Of a stretch of DNA of 9,615 nucleotides, positions 1-6,615 are shown one piece after another. Where the stretch lies: positions 1 to 9,615 of the forward strand of contig JAACEA010000460.1 in assembly GCA_009936695.1 (NCBI GenBank), in the 5' to 3' direction. The translations under genes were made by a program, and so were the position numbers. Position 1 is the stretch's first letter, and the number at the start of each line of letters is the position of its first letter. The notes beneath the pieces are model-generated. The model ran no database searches. It worked only from the letters and a program-made list of their open reading frames with translations, and was not told the DNA's origin. Source of the DNA: Planctomycetia bacterium (GTDB lineage Bacteria > Planctomycetota > Phycisphaerae > Phycisphaerales > SM1A02).

Positions 1-440
<440 letters not shown>

Positions 441-452
441 GCCGACCCTGCC

Positions 453-470
453 CCCATCCAGTTGGATGGG
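453..470 (+). other. Small hairpin in 23S-5S spacer
   Basis: CCCATCC and GGATGGG form a perfect 7-bp stem around the loop AGTT, 13 nt after the presumed 23S end. It is followed by GGTCAAG (468-474), the complement of most of the 23S terminal ATTTGACC. The hairpin may take part in rRNA precursor processing. No T-run follows, so it is not an intrinsic terminator. Confidence 0.45.
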
Positions 471-576
471 TCAAGGGCGACACGAAACGCAAGATGGTCA
501 CATGGCGGTTCCGTTCCCCGAGGACGGTTCCAGCCCAAGGTCACTTGGTCTCGATACGCGACATCTGCACGAAACC

Positions 577-604
577 GTCTGGGCGGGTGAAAACCCGTCC
601 AGAC
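577..604 (+). other. GAAA-capped processing hairpin just before 5S rRNA
   Basis: A 12-bp stem (577-588 with 593-604, one G-U pair) is closed by a GAAA tetraloop and ends about 3 nt before the 5S rRNA. A stable stem so close to the mature 5' end is likely a precursor-processing or stabilising structure. No T-run follows it, so termination is unlikely. The processing role is inference. Confidence 0.55.
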
Positions 605-607
605 GCT

Positions 608-716
608 TGTCGGTGATCATAAGGACGAGGAAACACCTGTTCCCATCCCGAACACAGAAGTGAAGCTCGTTCTGCCGATGATACTGCTCAGCGGGAAAGT
701 AGGTTATCGCCGACTT
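608..716 (+). rRNA. rrf: 5S ribosomal RNA
   Basis: This is a complete 5S rRNA of about 109 nt. The conserved core CCCATCCCGAACACAGAAGT lies at 643-662. The terminal helix pairs GTCGGTG (609-615) with CGCCGAC (708-714), including one G-U wobble, which fixes both ends within a few bases. The molecule binds ribosomal proteins L5, L18 and L25 in the central protuberance of the large subunit. It is co-transcribed with the 23S upstream and is followed directly by a strong terminator. Confidence 0.95.
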
Positions 717-718
717 TG

Positions 719-761
719 CGGCCCGGTCGAGGGAAACCTCGACCGGGCCGTCCTTGTTTTT
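719..761 (+). terminator. Intrinsic terminator of the rRNA operon
   Basis: A perfect 14-bp GC-rich stem (719-732 with 737-750) is capped by the tetraloop GAAA (733-736) and followed by TCCTTGTTTTT (751-761). It begins about 3 nt after the 5S end. This is a textbook Rho-independent terminator and marks the end of the rRNA transcription unit. Confidence 0.95.
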
Positions 762-1143
762 GACGGTGCTCCAGCGATTCGTGATTGGTGCAGGTTCAAT
801 CGATGGGCCGGGCACGCGGAGTCACCGAAGGCACCGAAGCCGTCATGTTCATGAGTCATTCGAGGCTCGTGATGCGTTGGGCCTTGTCGGGAGATGAAGG
901 TCCGGAGCTGAAGGTCGGGAGATGAAGGTCGGGAGATGAAGGTCGGACCGTTCAAGGGCCGAAGCCTGCTTGCGACACGGTGGACCAGGGCTCGCTGGCA
1001 CCGGTCTCACGGTGATGGGTGGTGTTCGGCGTGCGACGAGTCGCCAACGTCCGGGCTTCGGGGAGCCGCCGGATTCGGGTTGAAGGATTGGGAGCGGGGA
1101 ATCGGGCGAGTGATCTCGGTTTCCAGCGTCAAAATGGTTGTTT
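762..1143. other. Intergenic region without a convincing gene
   Basis: This stretch lies between the rRNA terminator and the promoter of the RRM gene. Open frames occur on both strands, but their translations are low in complexity, match no family I recognise, and run through the tandem repeat or into the RRM gene in another frame. The only structure I can support is the 14-bp tandem repeat at 887-946. I see no tRNA, small-RNA terminator or mobile-element end here. Confidence 0.6.
887..946. repeat. 14-bp direct tandem repeat, about 4.3 copies
   Basis: The unit TCGGGAGATGAAGG occurs at 887-900, 915-928 and 929-942. A variant, TCCGGAGCTGAAGG, with two differences sits at 901-914, and a partial TCGG ends the block at 943-946. 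The period is 14, not a multiple of three, and no convincing gene spans it, so it is not a coding repeat. Each unit contains a purine-rich GGAGATGAAGG that superficially resembles a ribosome-binding site. Its function is unknown. Confidence 0.9.
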
Positions 1144-1172
1144 TTGCTCGACGGCGCGGAAGGGGCTACCCT
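1144..1172 (+). promoter_or_regulatory. Predicted sigma-70-type promoter of the RRM gene
   Basis: TTGCTC (1144-1149) and TACCCT (1167-1172) are separated by 17 nt, the optimal spacing for a housekeeping promoter. Transcription would begin near 1179, giving a leader of about 98 nt before the RRM start codon. This is a prediction from sequence only. Confidence 0.5.
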
Positions 1173-1225
1173 TGTGTCGTAGAGGCGGGCCGGGGGGAGT
1201 TCGTTCGCCTCTCTGGTTCTCGAGC

Positions 1226-1243
1226 TCATGCATGTCTGCATGA
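1226..1243 (+). other. Inverted repeat in the RRM mRNA leader
   Basis: TCATGCA (1226-1232) and TGCATGA (1237-1243) form a perfect 7-bp inverted repeat around the loop TGTC, in the predicted 5' untranslated region about 34 nt before the start codon. It could be an RNA hairpin or a DNA operator. Which of these it is cannot be told from the sequence. Confidence 0.5.
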
Positions 1244-1276
1244 ACGTTGGGGGTGGACGAGAAAGCGGGGGTTCAC

Positions 1277-1657
1277 ATGCCACAGAACAAGATCTACGTC
1301 GGGAACATCGCCTACGCCGCCGAGCTGGAGGAGATCCAATCGCTCTTCGAGCCGTATGGCACGATCGAGGACATCGCGATGGCGATGGACAAGGAGACGG
1401 AGAAGTTCCGTGGCTTCGCGATCGTGATGATGCCGAACGTCGAAGAGGCGGCCAAGGCGATCGCCGGCGTCGACGGACATCTTCTGCGGGGTCGCCGCCT
1501 GGTCGTCAACATGGCGGTCAAGAAGTCCAAGCTCACCAAGGAAGAAGCGACGCCGGTCACCGCGGGAAGCCGGCCCGGAGGCACGATGCCCCGTCGCGTT
1601 CGACGAAGCGCCGATGCTCGGCCGCGCCGCTCGGGCCGCAACCCGCGGCGTGGTTGA
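1277..1657 (+). CDS. RRM-domain RNA-binding protein
   Basis: This 126-residue protein has one RNA recognition motif followed by a basic tail. RNP-2 is KIYVGNI (residues 5-11) and RNP-1 lies in KFRGFAIV (43-50). The beta-1 aromatic Tyr7 and the RNP-1 aromatic Phe47 are present, but the usual second RNP-1 aromatic is Ile49. The alpha-1 region ELEEIQSLFEPYGTI and the final strand GRRLVVNMA complete the fold by about residue 80. The Arg-rich tail (about 105-126) would add nonspecific RNA affinity. I chose ATG 1277 because it places RNP-2 four residues in, as in other small bacterial RRM proteins; the in-frame upstream start at 1247 is TTG. Such proteins, known in cyanobacteria and planctomycetes, bind single-stranded RNA and are often linked to cold or stress responses. 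The target here is unknown. Confidence 0.93.
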   Translation: MPQNKIYVGNIAYAAELEEIQSLFEPYGTIEDIAMAMDKETEKFRGFAIVMMPNVEEAAKAIAGVDGHLLRGRRLVVNMAVKKSKLTKEEATPVTAGSRPGGTMPRRVRRSADARPRRSGRNPRRG

Positions 1658-1768
1658 AGGGATGGGTCGCCCGCTGGAATCGATCGTCGCTTCTTCGTCC
1701 CGGCCGGAGATGGGCCCGGAATGCACGGGGTCGAGCTGGAGACGCCTGAAACGATCGCGTCCGGGGTG

Positions 1769-2314
1769 ATGGATTCGCCGATGAACGACGACCCCTTTTC
1801 AGTACTTGATCTCCCGGCGCGATTCGACATCGATCTTGAAGATGTTCGTCGCCGTCTGATGCGCGCGACGTTGTCCCTTCATCCCGATCGCGCGTCATCG
1901 CCGGTCGAGGCTTCGGAGAACACCGCGAGGCTCGCGGCGATGAATGCCGCGGCATCGTCTCTGGAAGACGACCTCGAGCGGGCGGAGCTCGTGCTGAGGC
2001 GACATGGAGGCCCTTCGCCCGCGGAGGATCGATCGCTTCCCGAAGGCTTCCTCGAGTCGATGCTGGAAATCCGAATGGAACTCGCGTCCGCCCACGCATC
2101 GGGGGACGAGGGCGACCGTGCGCGGTTGGAGGAGTGGGCGCGTTCCGAGTGGAATGACCGCCGTTACGCCGTGGCCGCACTGCTCGAATCGGAGGACGAC
2201 GCGTCTCCCGATCACACCGCGATGGCGGCGGTCCGGCTCGAACTCAATCGCTGGCGATACGCCCAGCGGATGCTCGAACAGATCGACCCCACCGTGAATG
2301 CCCTGGACCTCTGA
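1769..2314 (+). CDS. hscB: HscB-type J-domain co-chaperone for Fe-S cluster assembly
   Basis: From ATG 1769 this is 181 residues, close to E. coli HscB (171). The N-terminal J domain begins DPFSVLDLPARFDID and carries the HPD motif at residues 38-40, needed to stimulate an Hsp70 ATPase. The segment ending LEDDLERAELVLRRHG matches the end of the HscB J domain. The C-terminal domain, which binds the scaffold IscU in known HscB, starts with FLESMLEIRMEL (94-105) and ends with the YAQRMLEQID helix. The protein should hand the Fe-S scaffold to HscA or DnaK in the cytoplasm. No isc genes are nearby, so it acts from a separate locus. In-frame alternative starts are ATG 1721, with GGAGA 10 nt upstream, and ATG 1781, preceded by GGGGTGAT; the J domain favours 1769 or 1781. 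Its end overlaps the next gene by 17 nt if that gene starts at 2298. Confidence 0.88.
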   Translation: MDSPMNDDPFSVLDLPARFDIDLEDVRRRLMRATLSLHPDRASSPVEASENTARLAAMNAAASSLEDDLERAELVLRRHGGPSPAEDRSLPEGFLESMLEIRMELASAHASGDEGDRARLEEWARSEWNDRRYAVAALLESEDDASPDHTAMAAVRLELNRWRYAQRMLEQIDPTVNALDL

Positions 2315-3590
2315 TCCGGTGCCAACGCTCGACTTCACCGACTACGTTCTTCTGGCGATGCTCCTGCCCCTTCTGGTGGCGAGCGGGTTCTTCTCCGCGT
2401 CGGAGACGGTGTTCTTCGGGCTCCGCACCGACGATCGCGCCGCCATCCGGAGGCGTGGCGGCATCGTGGCGGCTGCCACGGAGGCGTTGCTGCGGGATCC
2501 TCGCCGGCTTCTGGTGACGATCCTCCTCGGCAACATGACGATCAACACGCTCTACATGACCGTGACGTCCGTGCTGCTTCTTCGTCACGAGGGCGTTCCG
2601 CTCGCCGCGGCGATCTTCGGCCTCGGCACGTTGCTCGCCGTGATCGTGCTCGGTGAGGTCGCCCCGAAACTCGCGGGACAGACGCATCGTGTCGGCGCGG
2701 CCGCGGTGATCGGTCCGCCGCTCACGGTGCTCCACCGGATTCTGCTGCCGATCGGCAGGATCGTCACGGCGGTCGTGATCGAACCGCTGCAGCGGCTCAT
2801 CGGCCGTTCTCCCGAGACCGTGCTGGACTCCGACGAACTCGAGGCCTTGGTCGATCTCTCGGCCCGTCAGGGCGTCATCGACCGAGGCGAGGAGACGCTT
2901 CTCCGAGAGGTCGTCTCCTTCCGCACCCTGCGGGTCCGGGACATCATGACGCCCCGGGTCTCGATGCTGTCGACCACGGTGGATGCGCCGCCCGCCGAAG
3001 TCAGAGCCCTGATCGCGGACAGCGGACTCGGACGCCTTCCGATCCACGCCGGGAATCTCGACGAGATCGTCGGCATCCTTCCATGTCGCAGTTTCCTGCT
3101 CGACGGGCCGGTTGGTGATCCGGACATCGAAGCCATGGCCGCCTTGTGTCGGAATCCGTCCTTCGTCCCGGAACTCGCTTCGGTCGAACAGCTCCTCACC
3201 CGCTTTCGAGCCGAAGGCTCCACGCTGGCGATCGTGGTGGACGAATTCGGCGGGACCGCGGGACTCGTGACCATCGAGGACGTCGCGGAGGAACTGATCG
3301 GTGAGATCGGAACCGTCGACGAGGCGGAGTTCGTCGAGCCGGTGCGGCTCGCGGACGCCCGATGGCGGGTCGGCGGCCTCATGCCCCTGCACGAGTGGAA
3401 GGCCGTCTTCGGTCCCTCGATCGACGACCGCCGGGTCTCCACGGTGGGGGGGCTCTTCCTCGCCCGCCTTGGAAGACTGGCGCGTCCCGGCGACGAGATC
3501 CGACTCGCCAACGTCCGAGTGGTCGCGGAACGCGTGGAATCCGGACGGGTCGAATCGGCGATCGTCGACCTCGTGGAGGATGAAGCATGA
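2298..3590 (+). CDS. CNNM/CorC-family membrane protein (DUF21, CBS pair, CorC_HlyC)
   Basis: This 430-residue protein has the full CNNM/CorC-family architecture. A membrane DUF21 domain spans about residues 13-168, with the signature FFSASETVFF (31-40), LLGNMTINTL (76-85) and LGEVAPK (118-124). A CBS pair runs from VRDIMTPRV (213-221) to the segment GLVTIEDVAEELIGEI near residue 330. A C-terminal CorC_HlyC domain (about 345-428) follows. Family members transport or regulate Mg2+ and sometimes Co2+ or other divalent cations at the inner membrane, with CBS domains binding nucleotides. Older 'hemolysin' labels for this family are misleading. ATG 2298 overlaps hscB by 17 nt; GTG 2319, in frame and 4 nt after the hscB stop, is a credible alternative. 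Neither has a clear Shine-Dalgarno site. It overlaps the next gene by ATGA and so is translationally coupled to its paralogue. Confidence 0.93.
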   Translation: MPWTSDPVPTLDFTDYVLLAMLLPLLVASGFFSASETVFFGLRTDDRAAIRRRGGIVAAATEALLRDPRRLLVTILLGNMTINTLYMTVTSVLLLRHEGVPLAAAIFGLGTLLAVIVLGEVAPKLAGQTHRVGAAAVIGPPLTVLHRILLPIGRIVTAVVIEPLQRLIGRSPETVLDSDELEALVDLSARQGVIDRGEETLLREVVSFRTLRVRDIMTPRVSMLSTTVDAPPAEVRALIADSGLGRLPIHAGNLDEIVGILPCRSFLLDGPVGDPDIEAMAALCRNPSFVPELASVEQLLTRFRAEGSTLAIVVDEFGGTAGLVTIEDVAEELIGEIGTVDEAEFVEPVRLADARWRVGGLMPLHEWKAVFGPSIDDRRVSTVGGLFLARLGRLARPGDEIRLANVRVVAERVESGRVESAIVDLVEDEA

Positions 3591-4564
3591 CCGGCCTCGT
3601 CCTTTCGATCCTCATCGCGGCGGTCGGTGTCGTCGGCAGTGCGATCTTCAGTGGACTGGAGACCGGTCTCTACGTGGTCGACCGAGTGCGCCTGGCGGTG
3701 CGATCGGGCCGTGGTGTTCGAAACGCCTCCGCGCTGGAGGCCGAGATCGAGCGGCCCGAACGACTGCTTTCGGCGCTGCTGATCGCGAACAACGCCGCGA
3801 ACTTCGCCGGTAGTCTCGGGGTCGCCGCGGTGCTCAGCATGTTCGTGGTCTCCGACTGGTGGGTCGTGGTTCTGAACACCCTGGTCGTGGTGCCGCTGTT
3901 GTTCATCTTCGGCGAGACGATTCCAAAGGACCTGTTTCGCACCCGAGCCGATCAGTGGATGCTCGCGTTCACGCCGATCCTCGTCTGGATCCGTCGCGTG
4001 TTGACGTTCTTCGGATTGGTGCCGCTGCTCGGCATCGTCGCGAAGATCGTCCAGTCGGTGATCCGAAGCCCCCAGGGCATCGACCCCACCGCCCGTGCCC
4101 GGGTCTCACGGTTGTTCCGAGAAAGCGCCGAGTCGGGAGCGTTGACCGAGGAGCAACTGGATCTCGCGGATCGGGTCATGTCGCTTCGGCGCCTGACCGT
4201 GGCCGGGGAGATGACGCCGTGGCGACAGGTGGTCACCACCACCGAACCCGAGGTCCAACGGGATGCCAGTCGGCTGGCGCGGCGTACGCGTCGAAGTCGG
4301 CTTCCGGTGCTCGGGGGCGACGGGCGCGTGGTCGGAATCGCTTCGGTGCAGGAACTTCTCCTGGGGAATCGTCCCGCGGCCGAGGTGCTGGATCGAGCCG
4401 TGATCCGATTCAGCCCGGAGACCCCGGCGATGACCGCGCTCGAATTGCTCCGGGTCGATCGGCGGCCGATCGGCATCGTGGAGGGCACGGACGGGCGACC
4501 CCTCGGAGTGATCACGCTGAAGGACCTCGTCGCACCGCTCCTCGGGGATCTTCGGGCTTGGTGA
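3587..4564 (+). CDS. Second CNNM-family membrane protein, without CorC_HlyC domain
   Basis: This 325-residue paralogue starts within the stop of the preceding gene (ATGA, 3587-3590). The DUF21 membrane domain shows IFSGLETGLYVVDR (20-33), ANN at 67-69 and FGETIPK (108-114), with hydrophobic segments near 3-30, 60-107 and 125-160. A CBS pair follows, about 205-260 (GEMTPWRQV) and 270-322 (ending VITLKDLVAPLLGDL). The protein stops there: the C-terminal CorC_HlyC domain of its neighbour is absent. CNNM proteins act as dimers at the inner membrane in divalent cation transport, so a heterodimer with the upstream product is plausible but unproven. The signature serine corresponding to Ser35 in the neighbour is Leu24 here. 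I see no clear terminator after the stop; the tRNA promoter begins 46 nt later. Confidence 0.9.
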   Translation: MTGLVLSILIAAVGVVGSAIFSGLETGLYVVDRVRLAVRSGRGVRNASALEAEIERPERLLSALLIANNAANFAGSLGVAAVLSMFVVSDWWVVVLNTLVVVPLLFIFGETIPKDLFRTRADQWMLAFTPILVWIRRVLTFFGLVPLLGIVAKIVQSVIRSPQGIDPTARARVSRLFRESAESGALTEEQLDLADRVMSLRRLTVAGEMTPWRQVVTTTEPEVQRDASRLARRTRRSRLPVLGGDGRVVGIASVQELLLGNRPAAEVLDRAVIRFSPETPAMTALELLRVDRRPIGIVEGTDGRPLGVITLKDLVAPLLGDLRAW

Positions 4565-4609
4565 TGTCGTGAGGGCCGGTTTTTCAGGTTTGCCGCCCGA
4601 TCGAGACGG

Positions 4610-4637
4610 TTGCCGCGTGCGGAATAGCCGGTACACT
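4610..4637 (+). promoter_or_regulatory. Predicted promoter of tRNA-Ile
   Basis: TTGCCG (4610-4615) and TACACT (4632-4637) are 16 nt apart. Transcription would begin near 4644, about 20 nt before the mature tRNA, which fits a short 5' leader removed by RNase P. Confidence 0.6.
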
Positions 4638-4664
4638 GTTCGGCCCGGCTCGTCCGGGTGTTCG

Positions 4665-4738
4665 GGGCTCATAGCTCAGCTGGCTAGAGCGCACCCCTGA
4701 TAAGGGTGAGGTCGGAGGTTCGAGTCCTCCTGGGCCCA
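4665..4738 (+). tRNA. tRNA-Ile (anticodon GAT)
   Basis: This is a complete 74-nt cloverleaf. The acceptor stem pairs GGGCTCA (4665-4671) with TGGGCCC (4731-4737), and the discriminator is A4738. The D stem is GCTC/GAGC. The anticodon stem CACCC/GGGTG encloses the loop CTGATAA with anticodon GAT at 4699-4701. The T arm has GGAGG, TTCGAGT and CCTCC. The 3' CCA is not encoded and must be added by tRNA nucleotidyltransferase. This tRNA reads the major isoleucine codon ATC, which is heavily used in the neighbouring genes. It is not inside a 16S-23S spacer, its common bacterial location. Confidence 0.97.
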
Positions 4739-4746
4739 TTCGAATT

Positions 4747-4783
4747 CGCCCTCGGTCACGTCTGGTGATCGAGGGCGTTTTCG
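4747..4783 (+). terminator. Intrinsic terminator after tRNA-Ile
   Basis: A 13-bp stem (4747-4759 with 4765-4777, one G-U pair) with the 5-nt loop GTCTG is followed by TTTT (4778-4781). It ends the tRNA transcript 9 nt after the discriminator base. Read from the minus strand there is no T-run, so it should not terminate the convergent gene efficiently. Confidence 0.85.
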
Positions 4784-4803
4784 TACCCTCGCCACGCGGG
4801 CCG

Positions 4804-4819
4804 GCGGTGGCGCCACCGC
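4804..4819. repeat. 16-bp perfect palindrome after the FG-GAP gene
   Basis: GCGGTGGCGCCACCGC is a perfect palindrome located 2 nt beyond the stop codon of the minus-strand gene. It could form a short GC-rich hairpin at the 3' end of that mRNA or be a dyad protein site. There is no T-run on the minus strand, so a Rho-independent terminator is not supported. Confidence 0.55.
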
Positions 4820-4821
4820 GA

Positions 4822-5988
4822 TCACGGTCGTGACATCCCGTGCTGGCCCGGCGTCCTTCGATTTCGGAGCAGGTGAAGGCCGCTCTTTCCCGGCAGGACG
4901 AGGTCGAGATCTCCGTCGTCGTCGAGGTCGATGACGACGGGGTAGTGGCCGGCGCCGACGTCACCGCCGCGGGAAAGCACCTGCTTCGCGAAGCCGCCCT
5001 CGACCGGATCGAATCGATACGAACAGACCAGCAGTTCGTCTTCGCCCCCGGGATCCTTGCCGTTGTGGGCGTGTCGGCGTTTGCCGGTCACGACTTCGGA
5101 GGTCCCGTCCCCGTCGAGATCGACGAGAACCAGGCCATGGGCCTGGGACCACGAATCGTCGACGAGTCGTCGCGTCCAGGTTCGAGTTCCCGTGTCATCC
5201 CGTCCCTGCTTCAGCCAGAAGAGGCCGTAGTCGTGACCCATCCCCCAGAAGACGTCGGCGAGTCCGTCGCCGTCGAAGTCGTGGACGATGATCGAGATGC
5301 CGGCACCACCGAGCGACCACTCGTCGTGGAACCTCCAGGCACCTTCACGTGCGTTCTCGGGGGCTTCGAACCAACCATTCGGACCGAGGATGTCGGACCG
5401 GCCGTCGCCATCCACGTCGCCCGCGCCGACACCATGGCCGCCCCGATCCGGCGAGATCACGTGCGGAACCAGCCTTCCGTCGTCGAGGGAGTACCACACC
5501 GTCGAATTCACCGTGTTGGGAAGGAAGTCCAGCCGCCCGTCGCCATCGACGTCGGCGGCGATCGCGGTCTCCATGTTGCCCGGTCGGTCGATCACCTGCA
5601 TCTTCCAGTCACCGCCCGTCTCGCCGGGGTTGCGACGCCAGAAGACGCCGCGGTCGTGCCAACTGCAGGAGACGACGTCCATCCATCCGTCACCGTCGAC
5701 GTCCATCGGCACGTCCGCGAAGTCGACTCGGTATCCGCCCACGCTTCGAATCAGGCCGATGTGGTGTCGAGTCCAGTCGGGTGATGCGTACCACGCGTCA
5801 CCGCAGACGATGTCGAGGTCACCGTCGCGATCGAAGTCCGCGACACCGCATGCTTCGAAGTTCGAGTCCGCGGCGATCACGACGTGTTCGTGGTCGGGAT
5901 GGATCTCCGGCGCATCCCGGGGCAGCGAAGCCGGTGGAATCGATGGGGCGGGGGCGAGGAGGACGAGGATGACCGGAAGCGTCGGCAT
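4822..5988 (-). CDS. Secreted FG-GAP/VCBS repeat protein, predicted seven-bladed beta-propeller
   Basis: This 388-residue protein has a short hydrophobic leader (about residues 3-22, MPTLPVILVLLAPAPS) resembling a Sec signal without an obvious lipobox cysteine. Seven calcium-binding-type motifs of the form DxDxDGxxD begin at residues 51, 96, 146, 191, 237, 290 and 354, spaced 45-64 apart; the sixth ends in Glu instead of Asp. Between them recur aromatic segments such as DAWYASPDW and NGWFEAPENA. Seven such repeats fit an integrin-alpha-like beta-propeller. Related proteins abound in planctomycetes, are exported, and are thought to bind ligands or surfaces; no enzyme domain is visible. The start is ATG 5988, with no Shine-Dalgarno site but TATTCT (6000-5995) 6 nt upstream. 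It lies 56 nt downstream of the NUDIX gene on the same strand, so co-transcription is also possible. Confidence 0.9.
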   Translation of the reverse strand: MPTLPVILVLLAPAPSIPPASLPRDAPEIHPDHEHVVIAADSNFEACGVADFDRDGDLDIVCGDAWYASPDWTRHHIGLIRSVGGYRVDFADVPMDVDGDGWMDVVSCSWHDRGVFWRRNPGETGGDWKMQVIDRPGNMETAIAADVDGDGRLDFLPNTVNSTVWYSLDDGRLVPHVISPDRGGHGVGAGDVDGDGRSDILGPNGWFEAPENAREGAWRFHDEWSLGGAGISIIVHDFDGDGLADVFWGMGHDYGLFWLKQGRDDTGTRTWTRRLVDDSWSQAHGLVLVDLDGDGTSEVVTGKRRHAHNGKDPGGEDELLVCSYRFDPVEGGFAKQVLSRGGDVGAGHYPVVIDLDDDGDLDLVLPGKSGLHLLRNRRTPGQHGMSRP

Positions 5989-5994
5989 GCCGGG

Positions 5995-6000
5995 AGAATA
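5995..6000 (-). promoter_or_regulatory. Candidate -10 element of the FG-GAP gene
   Basis: On the minus strand TATTCT (6000 down to 5995) stands 6 nt before the ATG at 5988, and no Shine-Dalgarno sequence lies between. Transcription from it would start at or next to the start codon, giving a leaderless mRNA. No good -35 hexamer is visible at 17 nt, so confidence is limited. Confidence 0.4.
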
Positions 6001-6044
6001 CCCGTTGCCGTTTCGAGGTCGCGACGAGAATCATCGCCGCGATC

Positions 6045-6566
6045 TCAGAAGTCCAGCATCGCAAGGGCGGCATAGACCCTGGCATCGACGGCCAGCCCAT
6101 CCTTGATGCGGGTCTGGATCCACCGATGGACATCTTGCCTCGGGACCAGCACCACTCGGATTCGTTCGCCCTCGACCCCACCTCCCGAATCGGTCTTTCG
6201 AAGCCCTTCGGCGCGAAAGAGATGAACGCACTCGTCGGTCATTCCTCCGGAACTCGCGCAGGTCGTCAGGGATCTCCATCGATCCGCGGTGAACCCGGTC
6301 TCCTCGAGGAACTCCCGTCGCGCCGCCTCGAGATCGGTCTCCGACGTCGCCCCCGTCCGGTCACCGACCAGTCCGGCGGGTATCTCGATGACCGAACGAC
6401 CGAGCGGGGGGCGGTGTTGTTCGACCAGCACGAGTTCGTCGTCGTCGGTGAGGGCGACGATCGCGACCACGCCGGATGCGTTCGACCGGGTGACGTACTC
6501 CCAGCCGTCGCGTTCGACGAAGTCGAGAAATCGTCCGGCATGCCTGGTCTGGAGTGATGCGTCCAT
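6045..6566 (-). CDS. NUDIX hydrolase, ADP-ribose pyrophosphatase-like
   Basis: This 173-residue protein has the NUDIX core REFLEETGF (84-92), with the metal-ligating glutamates 85, 88 and 89. It is preceded by EIPAGLVGDRTGATSE (60-75), in which the loop between the conserved Gly and the first Glu is longer than in the canonical Gx5E spacing. The upstream EQHRPP (49-54) and the downstream SSGGMTDECVHLF (105-117) match the layout of NudF-type enzymes, which cleave ADP-ribose or related nucleoside diphosphate sugars to AMP plus sugar phosphate. Length is close to known family members. A GDP-mannose or other NDP-sugar substrate cannot be excluded. ATG 6566 has no clear Shine-Dalgarno site. It diverges from the nitroreductase gene across 64 nt and precedes the FG-GAP gene by 56 nt. 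Confidence 0.92.
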   Translation of the reverse strand: MDASLQTRHAGRFLDFVERDGWEYVTRSNASGVVAIVALTDDDELVLVEQHRPPLGRSVIEIPAGLVGDRTGATSETDLEAARREFLEETGFTADRWRSLTTCASSGGMTDECVHLFRAEGLRKTDSGGGVEGERIRVVLVPRQDVHRWIQTRIKDGLAVDARVYAALAMLDF

Positions 6567-6615
6567 GAAGGCATGATGACGAGTCCGGCGGTGGTCGTCG
6601 AGGTGACCGCGTCAC

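Noticed and set aside
1247..1276. Extended start of the RRM protein at TTG 1247
   Set aside because: The extra ten residues are not part of the RRM fold, and ATG 1277 gives the usual short lead into RNP-2.
849..1283. Minus-strand open frame of 144 codons after the rRNA operon
   Set aside because: Its sequence is Pro/Arg/Ser-rich, its apparent peptide repeats come from the 14-bp DNA repeat, and it overlaps the RRM promoter and start.
2244..3392. Minus-strand open frame of 382 codons over the first CNNM gene
   Set aside because: The translation is rich in Arg, His, Asp and Glu, typical of antisense frames in GC-rich genes, with no domain. The sense strand encodes a clear DUF21-CBS-CorC_HlyC protein.
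4840..5784. Plus-strand open frame of 314 codons opposite the FG-GAP gene
   Set aside because: It is the antisense of Asp- and Val-rich repeats (GAC and GTC are complementary), has no family resemblance, and the minus-strand frame has a leader and seven clear motifs.
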